Below the pieces are notes generated by a model. That model searched no databases and had not been told where the DNA came from. It worked only from the letters and a program-made list of their open reading frames with translations. A DNA stretch of 64,000 nt from positions 310,001 to 374,000 of the forward strand of contig CAXBNI010000001.1 in NCBI GenBank assembly GCA_963977105.1, in the 5' to 3' direction. The first letter of the stretch is position 1. The number at the start of each line of letters is the position of its first letter. Positions 17,397 to 26,484 of the stretch are shown in pieces. Made by a program: the position numbers and the translations under genes. Origin of the DNA: UBA2705 sp963977105. Lineage in GTDB: Bacteria > Pseudomonadota > Alphaproteobacteria > Micavibrionales > Micavibrionaceae.

Positions 17397-18641
17397 ATGT
17401 TTTCACCCTTAGAACGCATGATGGCTTTTCGGTATTTACGTGCGCGTAAGGTCGAAGGGTTTGTATCGATCATCGCGACGTTTTCTTTTCTCGGCATTAT
17501 GCTTGGCGTTGCCACGCTGATTATCGTGATGTCCGTGATGAACGGTTTTCGCAGTGAACTAGTTGGGCGTATCTTGGGGCTGAACGGGCATCTGAATGTA
17601 TATACAATCGGTGCGCCATTTTCTGATTACTACGACACGGCAAATAAAATCCGTGAAATTGAAGGCGTTGCGAATGTACTGCCAATGGTTGAAAGCCAAG
17701 CTTTGCTGAATGCCAATGGCACGGCGCAGGGCGTTATGGTGCGCGGCCTGTATACGCAGGATATCGCAGCACGTAAAGCGCTTGCTGATAGCGTCTTGTC
17801 GGGTGCATTTAAGGCGCTAGATGAAACGAAAGTCGCAATCGGCATCGATATGGCGAATAAGCTTAACCTGCGTGTGGGGGCGTCTTTGACTCTTACAGCG
17901 CCTAAAGGCAAGCCGGGACCATTTGGCACAATTCCACGCCAGCGTAAATATGAAATTGGCGCTGTGTTTGATGTTGGCATGTTTGAATATAATTCAAACT
18001 TTGTCTTTATGGGCATGAATGATGCGCGCCGTTTGTTTATGGTCGATGATAATGCGGTCAGTTTCCTCGAAGTCCATTTAGACCATGTTGATTTAACCGA
18101 TACGTTAAAAGACCAAATAGGCATGGTGGTCAGCGACCGCGCAGAGATTTATGATTGGCGCAATGCGAATAAAAGCTTTTTAAACGCGCTCACTGTTGAA
18201 CGTAATGTGATGTTCCTTATTCTGACGCTGATTATCATTGTCGCGGCGTTTAATATTATTTCGTCCATGATTATGATGGTGCAAGACAAAGCACATGACA
18301 TTGCTATTATGCGGACAATGGGTGCTTCACGGCGCTCTATTTTAAAAATATTTATGCTTGTCGGCGCGGCGATTGGCGTGTTTGGCACGCTGTTTGGTGC
18401 ATTGCTTGGTGTAGGATTCGCCCTAAATATCGAAACCATTCGTCAGGTGCTTGAGGGTTTAACAGGGACAGAGCTTTTTGCGGCTGAAATCTATTTTCTC
18501 TCGCAGCTTCCTGCCGAGGTTGAGTGGGCGGAGGTTCTTGGGGTGACGGGGCTGTCTTTAGTGCTCTCGATACTTGCAACGTTATACCCCGCGTGGAAGG
18601 CTGCGCGTATGGACCCAGTGGAGGCGCTGCGCTATGTCTGA
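17397..18641 (+). CDS. lolC: Lipoprotein-releasing ABC transporter permease
   Basis: Inner-membrane permease (LolC/E family) that extracts outer-membrane lipoproteins and hands them to LolA. 414 residues. The N-terminus has the family pattern ERMMAFRYLRARK followed by a first transmembrane helix (VSIIATFSFLGIMLGVATLIIVMSVMNG, read as two parts). A large periplasmic domain follows, then three C-terminal helices of an FtsX domain ending with PAWKAARMDPVEALRYV. ATG 17397 follows the proS stop at once. An upstream in-frame start exists but lies inside proS. Its end overlaps lolD by 8 bases. Confidence 0.94.
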   Translation: MFSPLERMMAFRYLRARKVEGFVSIIATFSFLGIMLGVATLIIVMSVMNGFRSELVGRILGLNGHLNVYTIGAPFSDYYDTANKIREIEGVANVLPMVESQALLNANGTAQGVMVRGLYTQDIAARKALADSVLSGAFKALDETKVAIGIDMANKLNLRVGASLTLTAPKGKPGPFGTIPRQRKYEIGAVFDVGMFEYNSNFVFMGMNDARRLFMVDDNAVSFLEVHLDHVDLTDTLKDQIGMVVSDRAEIYDWRNANKSFLNALTVERNVMFLILTLIIIVAAFNIISSMIMMVQDKAHDIAIMRTMGASRRSILKIFMLVGAAIGVFGTLFGALLGVGFALNIETIRQVLEGLTGTELFAAEIYFLSQLPAEVEWAEVLGVTGLSLVLSILATLYPAWKAARMDPVEALRYV

Positions 18642-19308
18642 TTTAGTTTTAAAACTCTCAGGTCTAGAACGTGAATTTAAGCAAGGCGGTGAAACGCTGA
18701 AAGTCTTAAAGGGGATTGACCTTGAAATTGGTAAGGGCGAGATTGTCGCGCTTGTCGGGCAAAGCGGCGCGGGTAAGTCAACGTTGCTGCATCAAATCGG
18801 CCTGCTTGATCGTCCAAGCACGGGAACAATTGAGATTGAAGGCCAAGACACAACAAAAATGAACGATAAGCAACGCACAATATTGCGCCGTAGCGCGCTT
18901 GGCTTTGTCTATCAGTTCCATTATTTACAGCCCGATTTCTCGGCGCGTGAAAACATTGTGATTCCGCAGATGATTAAAGGCCGCGATAAAAAAATCGCAG
19001 GTGAGCGCGCTGATAAATTATTGACAGCGATGGGGTTGGCGGATCGTGCAGCCCACCGCCCTGGGCGACTTTCCGGCGGCGAACAGCAGCGCGTTGCGAT
19101 TGCACGTGCCTTGGCCAATAAACCGCATTTGATATTGGCTGATGAGCCAACGGGAAACTTAGACCCTGAAACGGCGGATCTTGTCTTCTCCATGCTCGTA
19201 AAAATCGTCCGTAAAACGGGGATATCGGCGCTTATTGCGACGCATAACCTTGATCTAGCAGATAAAATGGACCGCATTGTTGAGTTGAAAGACGGCGTTC
19301 TGCTCTAG
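18634..19308 (+). CDS. lolD: Lipoprotein-releasing ABC transporter ATP-binding protein
   Basis: ATPase that powers lipoprotein release with LolC/E. 224 residues. Walker A GQSGAGKST, Q-loop YQFHYLQPDFSARENI, signature LSGGEQQRVAIARAL, Walker B LILADEPTGNLD and switch His (IATHN) are all present. The LQPDFSARENI segment is typical of the LolD/MacB group. Translation starts at the ATG at 18634 inside the last codons of lolC (ATGTCTGA overlap). Confidence 0.95.
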   Translation: MSDLVLKLSGLEREFKQGGETLKVLKGIDLEIGKGEIVALVGQSGAGKSTLLHQIGLLDRPSTGTIEIEGQDTTKMNDKQRTILRRSALGFVYQFHYLQPDFSARENIVIPQMIKGRDKKIAGERADKLLTAMGLADRAAHRPGRLSGGEQQRVAIARALANKPHLILADEPTGNLDPETADLVFSMLVKIVRKTGISALIATHNLDLADKMDRIVELKDGVLL

Positions 19309-19359
19309 TGCTGTCTCGGCGCAGCAATTGTAACTATTATAATAATTAAATTGGATGAT

Positions 19360-20055
19360 ATGTGGATGCGCCTTTTATGCCTAAGTTTTATTGTTCTCTC
19401 TCTCTTTGCAACGCAGGCGCATGCTGGTTTGTTGGGGGTGCAGAAAAAATTACTGTCCTATTGTCACGCGCATTATGACCCGAAAGGGCTTCTTCGTGCT
19501 GACCGTTTTTCTTTATATAGCCCTGAGGAGGTTTGTAATTGTATCGCGGATAAGGGCTATACAGTTCTGACTGGCCATAAAAGCCCGAAGGTTCAAGACG
19601 ATTTAAACCAACATGTCAGGCTACGTGAAAAAGAAAAAAATGCCATTGCTGAGTTGAAGAATGAAATCATTGATGGCGGTAAAAATGTTACAGAAACGCT
19701 TTTTATTAAAGCCTGTAAACCATACGCAAAAATGGAAGAAGACATTCAAGTGAACGACCTTTCCGCAGCTGAGGCGGCGAGTGACTTTGAAAAGATGCGT
19801 GATGGCCTTAATGCACTGATGGTAAAACACGATGCTGTTGCTTCTCCACTAGAGGTCTATTGCCGAAGAAAAGCCCGTTTCGATTATTATGAAGCGCGTT
19901 ATTTAACTGAGGCAAAGGAGTTGAAGGCGACATTATTAGAAATAGAAACCCAGTCGTTTGATGTGACTGCGGATGCATGGTTGATGCAAAGTGTCTATCC
20001 TGGAGTGTTTCGCGCTAAAAAATTAGCACGATATTGTCCCGCTATCTCAAAATAA
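19360..20055 (+). CDS. Unknown exported Cys-containing protein
   Basis: About 231 residues from the ATG at 19360; a TTG at 19351 and an ATG at 19366 are also in frame. A signal peptide (MRLLCLSFIVLSLFATQAHA) is evident. The mature part begins with LLGVQKKLLSYCHAHYDP and has six Cys, including VCNCIADKGY, ACKPYA, EVYCRRK and a final RYCP, suggesting periplasmic disulfides. The middle is helical and charged. No family is recognised. A TATAAT at 19338-19343 could be its -10 but lacks a good -35. It lies between lolD and dnaE, which are usually adjacent in relatives. Confidence 0.65.
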   Translation: MWMRLLCLSFIVLSLFATQAHAGLLGVQKKLLSYCHAHYDPKGLLRADRFSLYSPEEVCNCIADKGYTVLTGHKSPKVQDDLNQHVRLREKEKNAIAELKNEIIDGGKNVTETLFIKACKPYAKMEEDIQVNDLSAAEAASDFEKMRDGLNALMVKHDAVASPLEVYCRRKARFDYYEARYLTEAKELKATLLEIETQSFDVTADAWLMQSVYPGVFRAKKLARYCPAISK

Positions 20056-20125
20056 AAGTAAATAAGCTGTGGCAAGTCGTTTAGAGTGACTAGTGAATTC
20101 TGTTCAGTTTGTGTATTCTCTTTCC

Positions 20126-23100
20126 ATGTCCGAAACTGAAGAGCTATATGATTTAACAGACACGCCCTTTGTGCATTTACATGCGCATACGGCATACTCG
20201 CTTGCTGAGGGCGCCATTCAGGCCAAGGCGCTTGTGAAAATGGCGGCGTCTGATGGTGCGCCTGCAATTGCCATGACCGATACGAATAATTTATTTGGCG
20301 GTCTTGAATTTTCTATGGCTGCAGCGGATGCAGGGGTACAGCCCATATTGGGGATGCAGCTTGGCTTAAAAGACATTGATGGCGAGCGCTGCGAGATTGT
20401 TGTGCTAGTACAAAGTGAGCTGGGCTACCGTAATCTCTGCTGGATCATTTCCGAAGCCTTTATGAAATCTGACGACGCAGAAAAACCAGCGGCACAGTGG
20501 AGTTATTTAAATAACGGGCGCGCGGATGGCTTGATCTGCCTTACGGGCGGCTATCGCGGGCCGATAGGTAAGCACCTTTTAACAGGGCGCATGGATAAAG
20601 CGGAAGAGTCAGCGGAGCGTTTAAAGCGTTTATTTGGTGACCGCGTTTATGTTGAAATTCAGCGCCATAATTTGGACGTTGAAACCAAGATAGAAGAGGA
20701 GCTGATTGACCTTGCTTATGAGCTTGATCTGCCTCTAGTCGCGACGAATGATTGTTATTTTGCAACGCAGGACATGCATGAAGCGCATGATGCGCTGCTT
20801 TGTATTGCTGATGGGCGTTATGTTACCGAAACGGACCGCCGCACAGAAACACGTCATCATTATCTGAAATCACAAGATGAGATGAAGGCGTTATTCTCAG
20901 ACTTACCTGAAGCCGTTATCAATACGGGCGTCATTGCGCAGCGCTGCCGTTATATGCTAGAGCCGATTGACCCGATTTTGCCGCCTTTTGATACGGGCGA
21001 TGGCCGCGACGAAACGACGGAGCTGCGTGTGCAATCCGAAGATGGTTTGCGCTGGCGGCTTGAAAACTACGTTTATACTGATGAAGTGCAGGGCGTAGAA
21101 GAGCGTGCAGAGATTGAAAAGAAATATTTTGCCCGTCTTAAGTTTGAGATGGATATTATTGAAGAGATGGGTTTTCCCGGTTACTTCTTGATTGTCTCTG
21201 ATTTCATTAAATGGGCGAAGGAACAAGATATTCCAGTGGGGCCGGGGCGTGGTTCTGGTGGCGGCTCAGTCGTCGCTTGGGCCTTGAAGATTACCGATTT
21301 GGACCCCTTGGAACTTAATTTGCTTTTTGAGCGTTTCTTGAACCCAGAACGTGTATCAATGCCTGATTTCGATATCGATTTCTGTCAGGATCGCCGCGAA
21401 GAAGTTATTCGCTATGTGCAGGATAAATACGGCGTTGATAAAGTCGCGCAGATTATTACCTTTGGTAAACTGCAAGCGCGCGCCGTTGTACGCGATGTTG
21501 GGCGTGTGCTGCAAATGCCTTATGGTCAGGTTGATCGTATATCAAAAATGATCCCGTCAAACCCAGCAAACCCTGTAACCCTACAGGAGGCGCTCGATTC
21601 TGACCCTGATTTCCGTCTTGAGATTAAAAAAGATGAAATGTCATCGCGGTTGATTGACTTGGCGTTGCAGCTTGAAGGGCTTTACCGCCACGCGTCAACC
21701 CACGCGGCCGGCGTTGTGATTGGTGACCGTCCGTTAAATGAACTTGTGCCGCTTTATCGTGACCCGCGCTCTGACATGCCTGTGACCCAGTTCAATATGA
21801 AGTATGTTGAGCAAGCAGGGCTTGTGAAATTTGATTTCTTGGGTCTGAAGACGATGACGGTTATTCACCGTGCGGTGAAGATGATTAAAGAGAATAAGGG
21901 CATTGAGGTTGATGTGCTTGAGTTACCTTTTGATGATGCCAAAACATTTGAGATGCTTAAAGTCGGCAATAATGTTGGGGTGTTTCAGGTGGAAAGCGCA
22001 GGGATGCGTGATTTGGGGAAACAAATTGGTATAAGTAACCTTGAAGAGCTCCTCGCTGTTATCGCCCTGTATCGTCCGGGGCCGATGGAAAATATTCCGG
22101 TCTATCTTGAGAATGTGAAAAACCCCGAAGATATTGATTTTATGCACCCTAAGCTAAAACCAATAACGGAAGACACTTATGGGGTGATGATTTATCAAGA
22201 ACAAGTGATGCAAGCCGCGCAGGTGCTTGCGGGTTATACGCTTGGCGGCGCGGATTTGCTCCGCCGTGCGATGGGTAAGAAAATCCAAGCTGAGATGGAC
22301 ACGCAGCGCGCAATGTTTGTTAAAGGTGCTTTTGAACACAACGACATCCCCGAAGAACAAGCCAACCATATTTTTGACCAGATTGCCGCTTTTGCGGGTT
22401 ACGGCTTCAACAAGGCACACACGGCGGGCTATGGCTTGGTTTCGTACTGGACAGGCTGGCTGAAAGCTAATCATCCGCTTGAATTTATGGCCGCGTCTAT
22501 GACCCTTGATGCTGGTAACACGGATAAGCTATCTGTATTTAAACAAGAGTTAGGCCGTATGGGCGCGCCGTTAAAACTGCCCAATATTAATAAATCGGAT
22601 GTATTTTTCAAGGTTGATGGTGACGGTGTGCGTTACGCGCTGGCGGGGCTTAAAGGCGTAGGCGAATCAGCGATGCATGTTCTGGTGCATGAACGAGAAG
22701 AAAACGGACCTTTTAAGGATATTGAAGATTACGCTTCGCGCGTTAATTTCAAATCAATGAATAAGCGTCAAATGGAAATGCTAACTTCGGCGGGGGCGTT
22801 TGATGTTTTTAACAAGAACCGCGCGCAGGTCTTTGCAGGGATCGAGACCATTTTAGGTCATGCGCATCAATTAGAAGTTGATAGAGAATCAGGTCAGAAT
22901 AATCTGTTTGGTGATGTTGGTGGCTCGGAACATGCGCTTGGTATGCCGAACCTTCCAGATGTCACGGACTGGGATCCGTTAGAGACGATGGCGCAGGAAT
23001 TTAAAGCTGTCGGCTTTTATCTGTCTGCGCATCCTTTGGATACACGCCAAGTGCAGCTGAAGCGTTTGCGTATCCGCGATATGGCGGAGGTCGAAAAAGA

Positions 23101-23608
23101 GCTACAGAATAAGAATGCCGCGCGCTTTAGAATGGCGGGTGTCATCCTGAAAAAGCAAGAGAAAGTCAGCGCTAAAAGCGGTAATAAATTCGCTTTCTTG
23201 CAAGTCTCAGACCCTGTGGGTGTATGGGAAGGCATGGTATTTTCTGATACGCTGACGCGCTGCCGAAAAAGTCTGAATACGGGTGACCATGTTTTACTGG
23301 CGGTTGATGTTGATGTCAAAGAAGGGGAGCTACGCTTCTTGGTGCAAGATGCCCATCCGCTTGATGATGCCTTGGCTGATTCGGTGCAGCAAGTGCGGAT
23401 TACCATTGACGGACGCACGGATATACAAAGACTATATAAAGGGCTTGAGGGCTGCGATGTGAACGGTTTAGCGCCGCTGCATATATATGCACCCCTTGCG
23501 GATGGGGGGCAGGTACGCCTTGCTTTGCCGGGGCTTTGGCAAATCCCACCGCTGAAACGGCGCGCTTTATATAAAATTAAAGGTGTGCGTCAGGTCGAAG
23601 AGCTATAA
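20126..23608 (+). CDS. dnaE: DNA polymerase III subunit alpha
   Basis: Replicative polymerase catalytic subunit, about 1,160 residues. The N-terminal PHP domain starts with FVHLHAHTAYSLAEGAIQ. The polymerase core has GPGRGSGGGSVVAWAL and PDFDIDFCQDRR (about 413-424, catalytic Asp pair), and the fingers contain GYGFNKAHTAGYGLVSY. The C-terminal part has the helix-hairpin-helix (ALAGLKGVGESAM) and an OB domain (FRMAGVILKKQEK). A GTG at 20093 is in frame, but neither start has a clear ribosome site. The ATG at 20126 leaves 14 residues before the PHP domain, as in relatives. Confidence 0.96.
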   Translation: MSETEELYDLTDTPFVHLHAHTAYSLAEGAIQAKALVKMAASDGAPAIAMTDTNNLFGGLEFSMAAADAGVQPILGMQLGLKDIDGERCEIVVLVQSELGYRNLCWIISEAFMKSDDAEKPAAQWSYLNNGRADGLICLTGGYRGPIGKHLLTGRMDKAEESAERLKRLFGDRVYVEIQRHNLDVETKIEEELIDLAYELDLPLVATNDCYFATQDMHEAHDALLCIADGRYVTETDRRTETRHHYLKSQDEMKALFSDLPEAVINTGVIAQRCRYMLEPIDPILPPFDTGDGRDETTELRVQSEDGLRWRLENYVYTDEVQGVEERAEIEKKYFARLKFEMDIIEEMGFPGYFLIVSDFIKWAKEQDIPVGPGRGSGGGSVVAWALKITDLDPLELNLLFERFLNPERVSMPDFDIDFCQDRREEVIRYVQDKYGVDKVAQIITFGKLQARAVVRDVGRVLQMPYGQVDRISKMIPSNPANPVTLQEALDSDPDFRLEIKKDEMSSRLIDLALQLEGLYRHASTHAAGVVIGDRPLNELVPLYRDPRSDMPVTQFNMKYVEQAGLVKFDFLGLKTMTVIHRAVKMIKENKGIEVDVLELPFDDAKTFEMLKVGNNVGVFQVESAGMRDLGKQIGISNLEELLAVIALYRPGPMENIPVYLENVKNPEDIDFMHPKLKPITEDTYGVMIYQEQVMQAAQVLAGYTLGGADLLRRAMGKKIQAEMDTQRAMFVKGAFEHNDIPEEQANHIFDQIAAFAGYGFNKAHTAGYGLVSYWTGWLKANHPLEFMAASMTLDAGNTDKLSVFKQELGRMGAPLKLPNINKSDVFFKVDGDGVRYALAGLKGVGESAMHVLVHEREENGPFKDIEDYASRVNFKSMNKRQMEMLTSAGAFDVFNKNRAQVFAGIETILGHAHQLEVDRESGQNNLFGDVGGSEHALGMPNLPDVTDWDPLETMAQEFKAVGFYLSAHPLDTRQVQLKRLRIRDMAEVEKELQNKNAARFRMAGVILKKQEKVSAKSGNKFAFLQVSDPVGVWEGMVFSDTLTRCRKSLNTGDHVLLAVDVDVKEGELRFLVQDAHPLDDALADSVQQVRITIDGRTDIQRLYKGLEGCDVNGLAPLHIYAPLADGGQVRLALPGLWQIPPLKRRALYKIKGVRQVEEL

Positions 23609-23755
23609 AGGACTTTGTCGCATGTCGTTTATACGCACATTTCAGCTGAAAACACTGAGTTTATAGGTGGTTAGCCGCATAAAATTAGCACGTCCTAAAG
23701 TTCATGGCTCCTTAATGTTTAGCTGTTATAATTCTTAAATGGTTATATTTTTGAT

Positions 23756-23787
23756 GCCCCTTGTGGATATGAGGGGCTTTGCTGTCT
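23756..23787 (+). terminator. Possible terminator after dnaE
   Basis: GCCCCT (23756-23761) and AGGGGC (23772-23777) form a 6-base stem with a 10-base loop, followed by a T-rich but interrupted run. The stem is short, so this is a weak call. Confidence 0.35.
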
Positions 23788-23817
23788 TTATTAGATGTAT
23801 TTTATATGAAATTCTTC

Positions 23818-23846
23818 TTGATTTTTGATTGAAAACTAAGTAAACA
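23818..23846 (+). promoter_or_regulatory. Candidate promoter for rpsB-tsf
   Basis: TTGATT (23818-23823) and TAAACA (23841-23846) are 17 bases apart, about 120 bases before the rpsB ATG. Confidence 0.35.
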
Positions 23847-23968
23847 CGCACTGTAACTAAATTCACATGTTGGGTTTCGCTTGTTTTAAAGCGATGTTTC
23901 GGTGGGGGTTAATACTGATCCTTTACTAATATCCAACAGAGGCTAATACCGAAAACAGGAGATTATAT

Positions 23969-24769
23969 ATGCCTACATTTACAATGCGTCAGTTATTAGA
24001 AGCTGGTGTTCACTTTGGTCACAACACGCACCGCTGGAACCCGAAAAACCGTCACTTTATCTTTGGTGTACGTAACGGTATCCATGTTATCGATTTGCAA
24101 AAAACTGTTCCTATGATGAGCGAAGCTCTGGACGTTGTTAAAGCAGCATCAGCAAGAGGCGGCCGCGTATTATTCGTTGGTACAAAGCGTCAGGCTCAGG
24201 ACAAAGTTAAAGAAGCTGCAATGCGTTGCGGCCAGTACTACGTCAACCACCGTTGGTTGGGCGGAATGCTTACAAACTGGAAAACAATTTCAAAATCAAT
24301 CGCACGTTTAAAAGAACTTGACCGTATCTTGTCATCTGATGAGCAGTTAAACTCTCGTGCGAAAAAAGAAATCATCATGCTTACACGCGAACGTGACAAG
24401 CTTGAGCTTTCTATTGGTGGTATCAAAGACATGGGTGGTCAGCCTGATGTTGTCTTTGTTATTGATTGTAAAAAAGAAGCAATTGCTATTCTTGAATCAA
24501 ATAAACTTGGTATCCCAGTAATCGGTATCGTTGATACAAATGTTAGCGCAGCTGGCGTTGATTACCCAATTCCAGGCAATGATGATGCAGCACGCGCAAT
24601 TGACCTATATTGCGAACTTGTTTCAGGCGCTGTTCTTGAAGGTATCCAAGCCGAGCTTACAGCTTCTGGCGCAGATATTGGCGAAGCTGTCGACGTTAAA
24701 GTTGAACTTCCAAAAGAAAAAGCGGCAAACGCGGAAGTAGCTGAAGCAAAAGCAAAAGCGTCTGCTTAG
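23969..24769 (+). CDS. rpsB: 30S ribosomal protein S2
   Basis: Small-subunit ribosomal protein. 266 residues. Family blocks include LLEAGVHFGHNTHRWNPK at the N-terminus, GGRVLFVGTKRQAQ, NHRWLGGMLTNW and PVIGIVDTNVSAAGVDYPIPGNDDA. The C-terminal ~40 residues form the Ala/Lys/Glu-rich tail common in Alphaproteobacteria. The codon pattern shifts to fewer G/C-ending codons than neighbours such as dnaE, as expected of a highly expressed gene. An AGGAGA ribosome site precedes the ATG. Paired with tsf as usual. Confidence 0.98.
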   Translation: MPTFTMRQLLEAGVHFGHNTHRWNPKNRHFIFGVRNGIHVIDLQKTVPMMSEALDVVKAASARGGRVLFVGTKRQAQDKVKEAAMRCGQYYVNHRWLGGMLTNWKTISKSIARLKELDRILSSDEQLNSRAKKEIIMLTRERDKLELSIGGIKDMGGQPDVVFVIDCKKEAIAILESNKLGIPVIGIVDTNVSAAGVDYPIPGNDDAARAIDLYCELVSGAVLEGIQAELTASGADIGEAVDVKVELPKEKAANAEVAEAKAKASA

Positions 24770-24809
24770 TCGAAATAAACTAAAATATTTAGAGATAAAG
24801 GAAACTTAA

Positions 24810-25733
24810 ATGTCTATTACAGCATCTCAAGTAAAAGAGCTACGCGAAAAAACTGGCGTTGGCATGATGGACGCGAAAAAAGCGTTGGTCGAAAATGGCG
24901 GCGACATGGATGCGTCTGTTGATTGGCTTCGTACAAAAGGCATGGCGAAAGCAGCAAAGAAAGCTGGACGTACAGCGGCAGAAGGCTTAGTTGCAATTGC
25001 AACGAGCGAAGCTGGTACAACTGGCGCAGTTGTTGAGCTTAACTCAGAAACTGATTTCGTTGCACGTAACGAGAAATTCCAAGCGTTTGCAAGTAAAATT
25101 GCTGAAATTTCTGTTGGTGTTGATGGTGTTGACGGTTTAACGACTGCGGCTTACGCAGACGGTAAAAGCGTTGGCGATACATTGACTGACATGGTCGCGA
25201 CAATCGGTGAAAACATGCAAATCCGCCGTATGGAAAAGCTTAGCGTTTCTAAAGGTTACGTTGCGAGCTATGTGCATAACGCATTAAGCGTCGGTCTTGG
25301 TAAGATCGGTGTTTTGGTTGCGCTTGAATCTGAAGGTGATAAGGAGAAGCTTGCTTCTCTAGGTAAGCAAATTGCAATGCATGTTGCGGCTGCTAACCCT
25401 GAATTCCTTGATGTGAATAGCGTTGACCCAGAGATTGCTGAGCGTGAAAAAGCTGTTCTTATGGATCAAGCTGCTGAATCTGGCAAGCCAAAAGAGATCA
25501 TTGAAAAAATGATCGAAGGTCGTATGCGTAAGTATTTCGAAGAAATTTGTCTTGTTGAGCAGAAGTTTGTAATCGACGGCGAAACAAAAATTGCTGACGT
25601 AATCAAGGGCGCTGAAAAAGATATCGGCGCGACTGTTAAGCTTACTGGCTATTTGCGTTTCGTACTTGGTGACGGCATTGAAAAAGAAGAAGAAGATTTC
25701 GCCGCTGAAGTTGCTAAAACTGTAAACGGTTAA
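24810..25733 (+). CDS. tsf: Elongation factor Ts
   Basis: Nucleotide exchange factor that regenerates EF-Tu-GTP. 307 residues. The N-terminal UBA-like domain reads VKELREKTGVGMMDAKKAL; the core has ELNSETDFVARNEKF, the EF-Tu contact. The C-terminal part (EDFAAEVAKTVNG) is complete. AAAGGAAA precedes the ATG. It ends just before a strong terminator, so rpsB-tsf is probably its own operon. Confidence 0.98.
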   Translation: MSITASQVKELREKTGVGMMDAKKALVENGGDMDASVDWLRTKGMAKAAKKAGRTAAEGLVAIATSEAGTTGAVVELNSETDFVARNEKFQAFASKIAEISVGVDGVDGLTTAAYADGKSVGDTLTDMVATIGENMQIRRMEKLSVSKGYVASYVHNALSVGLGKIGVLVALESEGDKEKLASLGKQIAMHVAAANPEFLDVNSVDPEIAEREKAVLMDQAAESGKPKEIIEKMIEGRMRKYFEEICLVEQKFVIDGETKIADVIKGAEKDIGATVKLTGYLRFVLGDGIEKEEEDFAAEVAKTVNG

Positions 25734-25757
25734 TTTTATTCTTTATGAGATTTATTG

Positions 25758-25789
25758 ACGGCGCTATATTTGTAGCGCCGTTTTTATTT
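25758..25789 (+). terminator. Rho-independent terminator after tsf
   Basis: A 9-base perfect stem, ACGGCGCTA (25758-25766) with TAGCGCCGT (25773-25781), a 6-base loop and then a T-rich tail. It lies 25 bases after the tsf stop and directly before the CsaA-like gene's GGAGG site. Confidence 0.9.
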
Positions 25790-25800
25790 GGAGGTTACGC

Positions 25801-26142
25801 ATGGAACAAAACTTAACGTGGGAAGACTTTGAAAAGGTCGATATTCGTATGGGCAAGGTGGTTGACGCCGCGCCGTACCCAGAGGCACGTAAGCCTGCGA
25901 TTAAAATATGGGTCGATTTTGGAGAAGGGCTTGGCGTTCGAAAAAGCTCAGCACAATTAACGGCGCATTATACACCGGAAGAGTTGATTGGTAAGCAAGT
26001 TGTTGGGGTTGTGAATTTTCCACCGCGTCAAATTGGTAAGTTTATGTCGGAGTTTTTGGTTGTTGGTATCCCAGACGAAAATGGACAGCCGGTACTTGTC
26101 TCCCCTGATAAAGACTTACCTTTGGGTGGGCGCTTGTTTTGA
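25801..26142 (+). CDS. csaA: CsaA-like tRNA-binding-domain protein
   Basis: 113 residues consisting only of an OB-fold tRNA-binding domain, as in CsaA. Typical blocks are DFEKVDIRMGKVVDAAPYPEA, ARKPAIKIWVDFG, RKSSAQLTAHYTPEEL, GKQVVGVVNFPPRQIG and the ending DLPLGGRLF. CsaA is described as a chaperone-like protein with tRNA-binding ability; its exact role is unsettled. GGAGG (25790-25794) stands 6 bases before the ATG. The gene lies between tsf and pyrH, where most Alphaproteobacteria have no gene. Confidence 0.9.
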   Translation: MEQNLTWEDFEKVDIRMGKVVDAAPYPEARKPAIKIWVDFGEGLGVRKSSAQLTAHYTPEELIGKQVVGVVNFPPRQIGKFMSEFLVVGIPDENGQPVLVSPDKDLPLGGRLF

Positions 26143-26484
26143 AGGGGCAGGGCGCTGTTTTTGCGGTTGCTTGCGTGGTTCATTCTGCTTTTGCGGCCAT
26201 ATCGGGCGCACGGGTGTTATGGGGCCGATAGGGCAGCAATGCGCAGCGTTTTTAAAGTCTTTCATTGCGTCTCAAGGCTTTCTGCTCACTCCAGTATTCA
26301 GAAGTAAGGCTTGTTAGTGTTACATAATAGAGCCTTTTAATGTTGTATTACAAATCCGCGTTTATTGCCAGAGTATCTTTCATCAATAATAAAATGCTTG
26401 CATCGGGATGGTAATACTTGCTATCACAGCAGGCAATCACTAGACTGCTTAATCGCAGTCAGATAACATGCGAAAGATTCTAAC
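26143..26484 (+). other. csaA-pyrH intergenic region (342 bases)
   Basis: No credible gene on either strand. The first half (to about 26,240) is GC-rich and looks like decayed coding sequence, but I cannot assign it. The second half is AT-richer and contains a candidate promoter, TTGCAT (26398-26403) and TATCAC (26422-26427) with an 18-base spacer. A perfect GACTGC/GCAGTC hairpin (26443-26460) lies 24 bases before the pyrH ATG and would fall in the mRNA leader. Confidence 0.4.

Larger units (their letters stand above)
23609..23968 (+). other. dnaE-rpsB intergenic region (360 bases)
   Basis: No coding sequence or tRNA seen. It holds a terminator-like hairpin at 23756-23787, a candidate promoter at 23818-23846 and a leader of about 115 bases before rpsB. 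The leader includes a short CGCTT/AAGCG hairpin around 23877-23895 and an AGGAGA ribosome site. A leader of this length could be a binding site for S2 autoregulation, but I cannot match a known motif. Confidence 0.5.

Noticed and set aside
23880..23960. Structured rpsB leader as a known S2 riboregulator
   Set aside because: Only one short hairpin is visible and I cannot match it to a described motif, so it is mentioned only in the intergenic entry.
26033..26317. 94-codon plus-strand frame overlapping csaA
   Set aside because: Different frame inside csaA; Cys/Phe-rich translation with no protein-like pattern.
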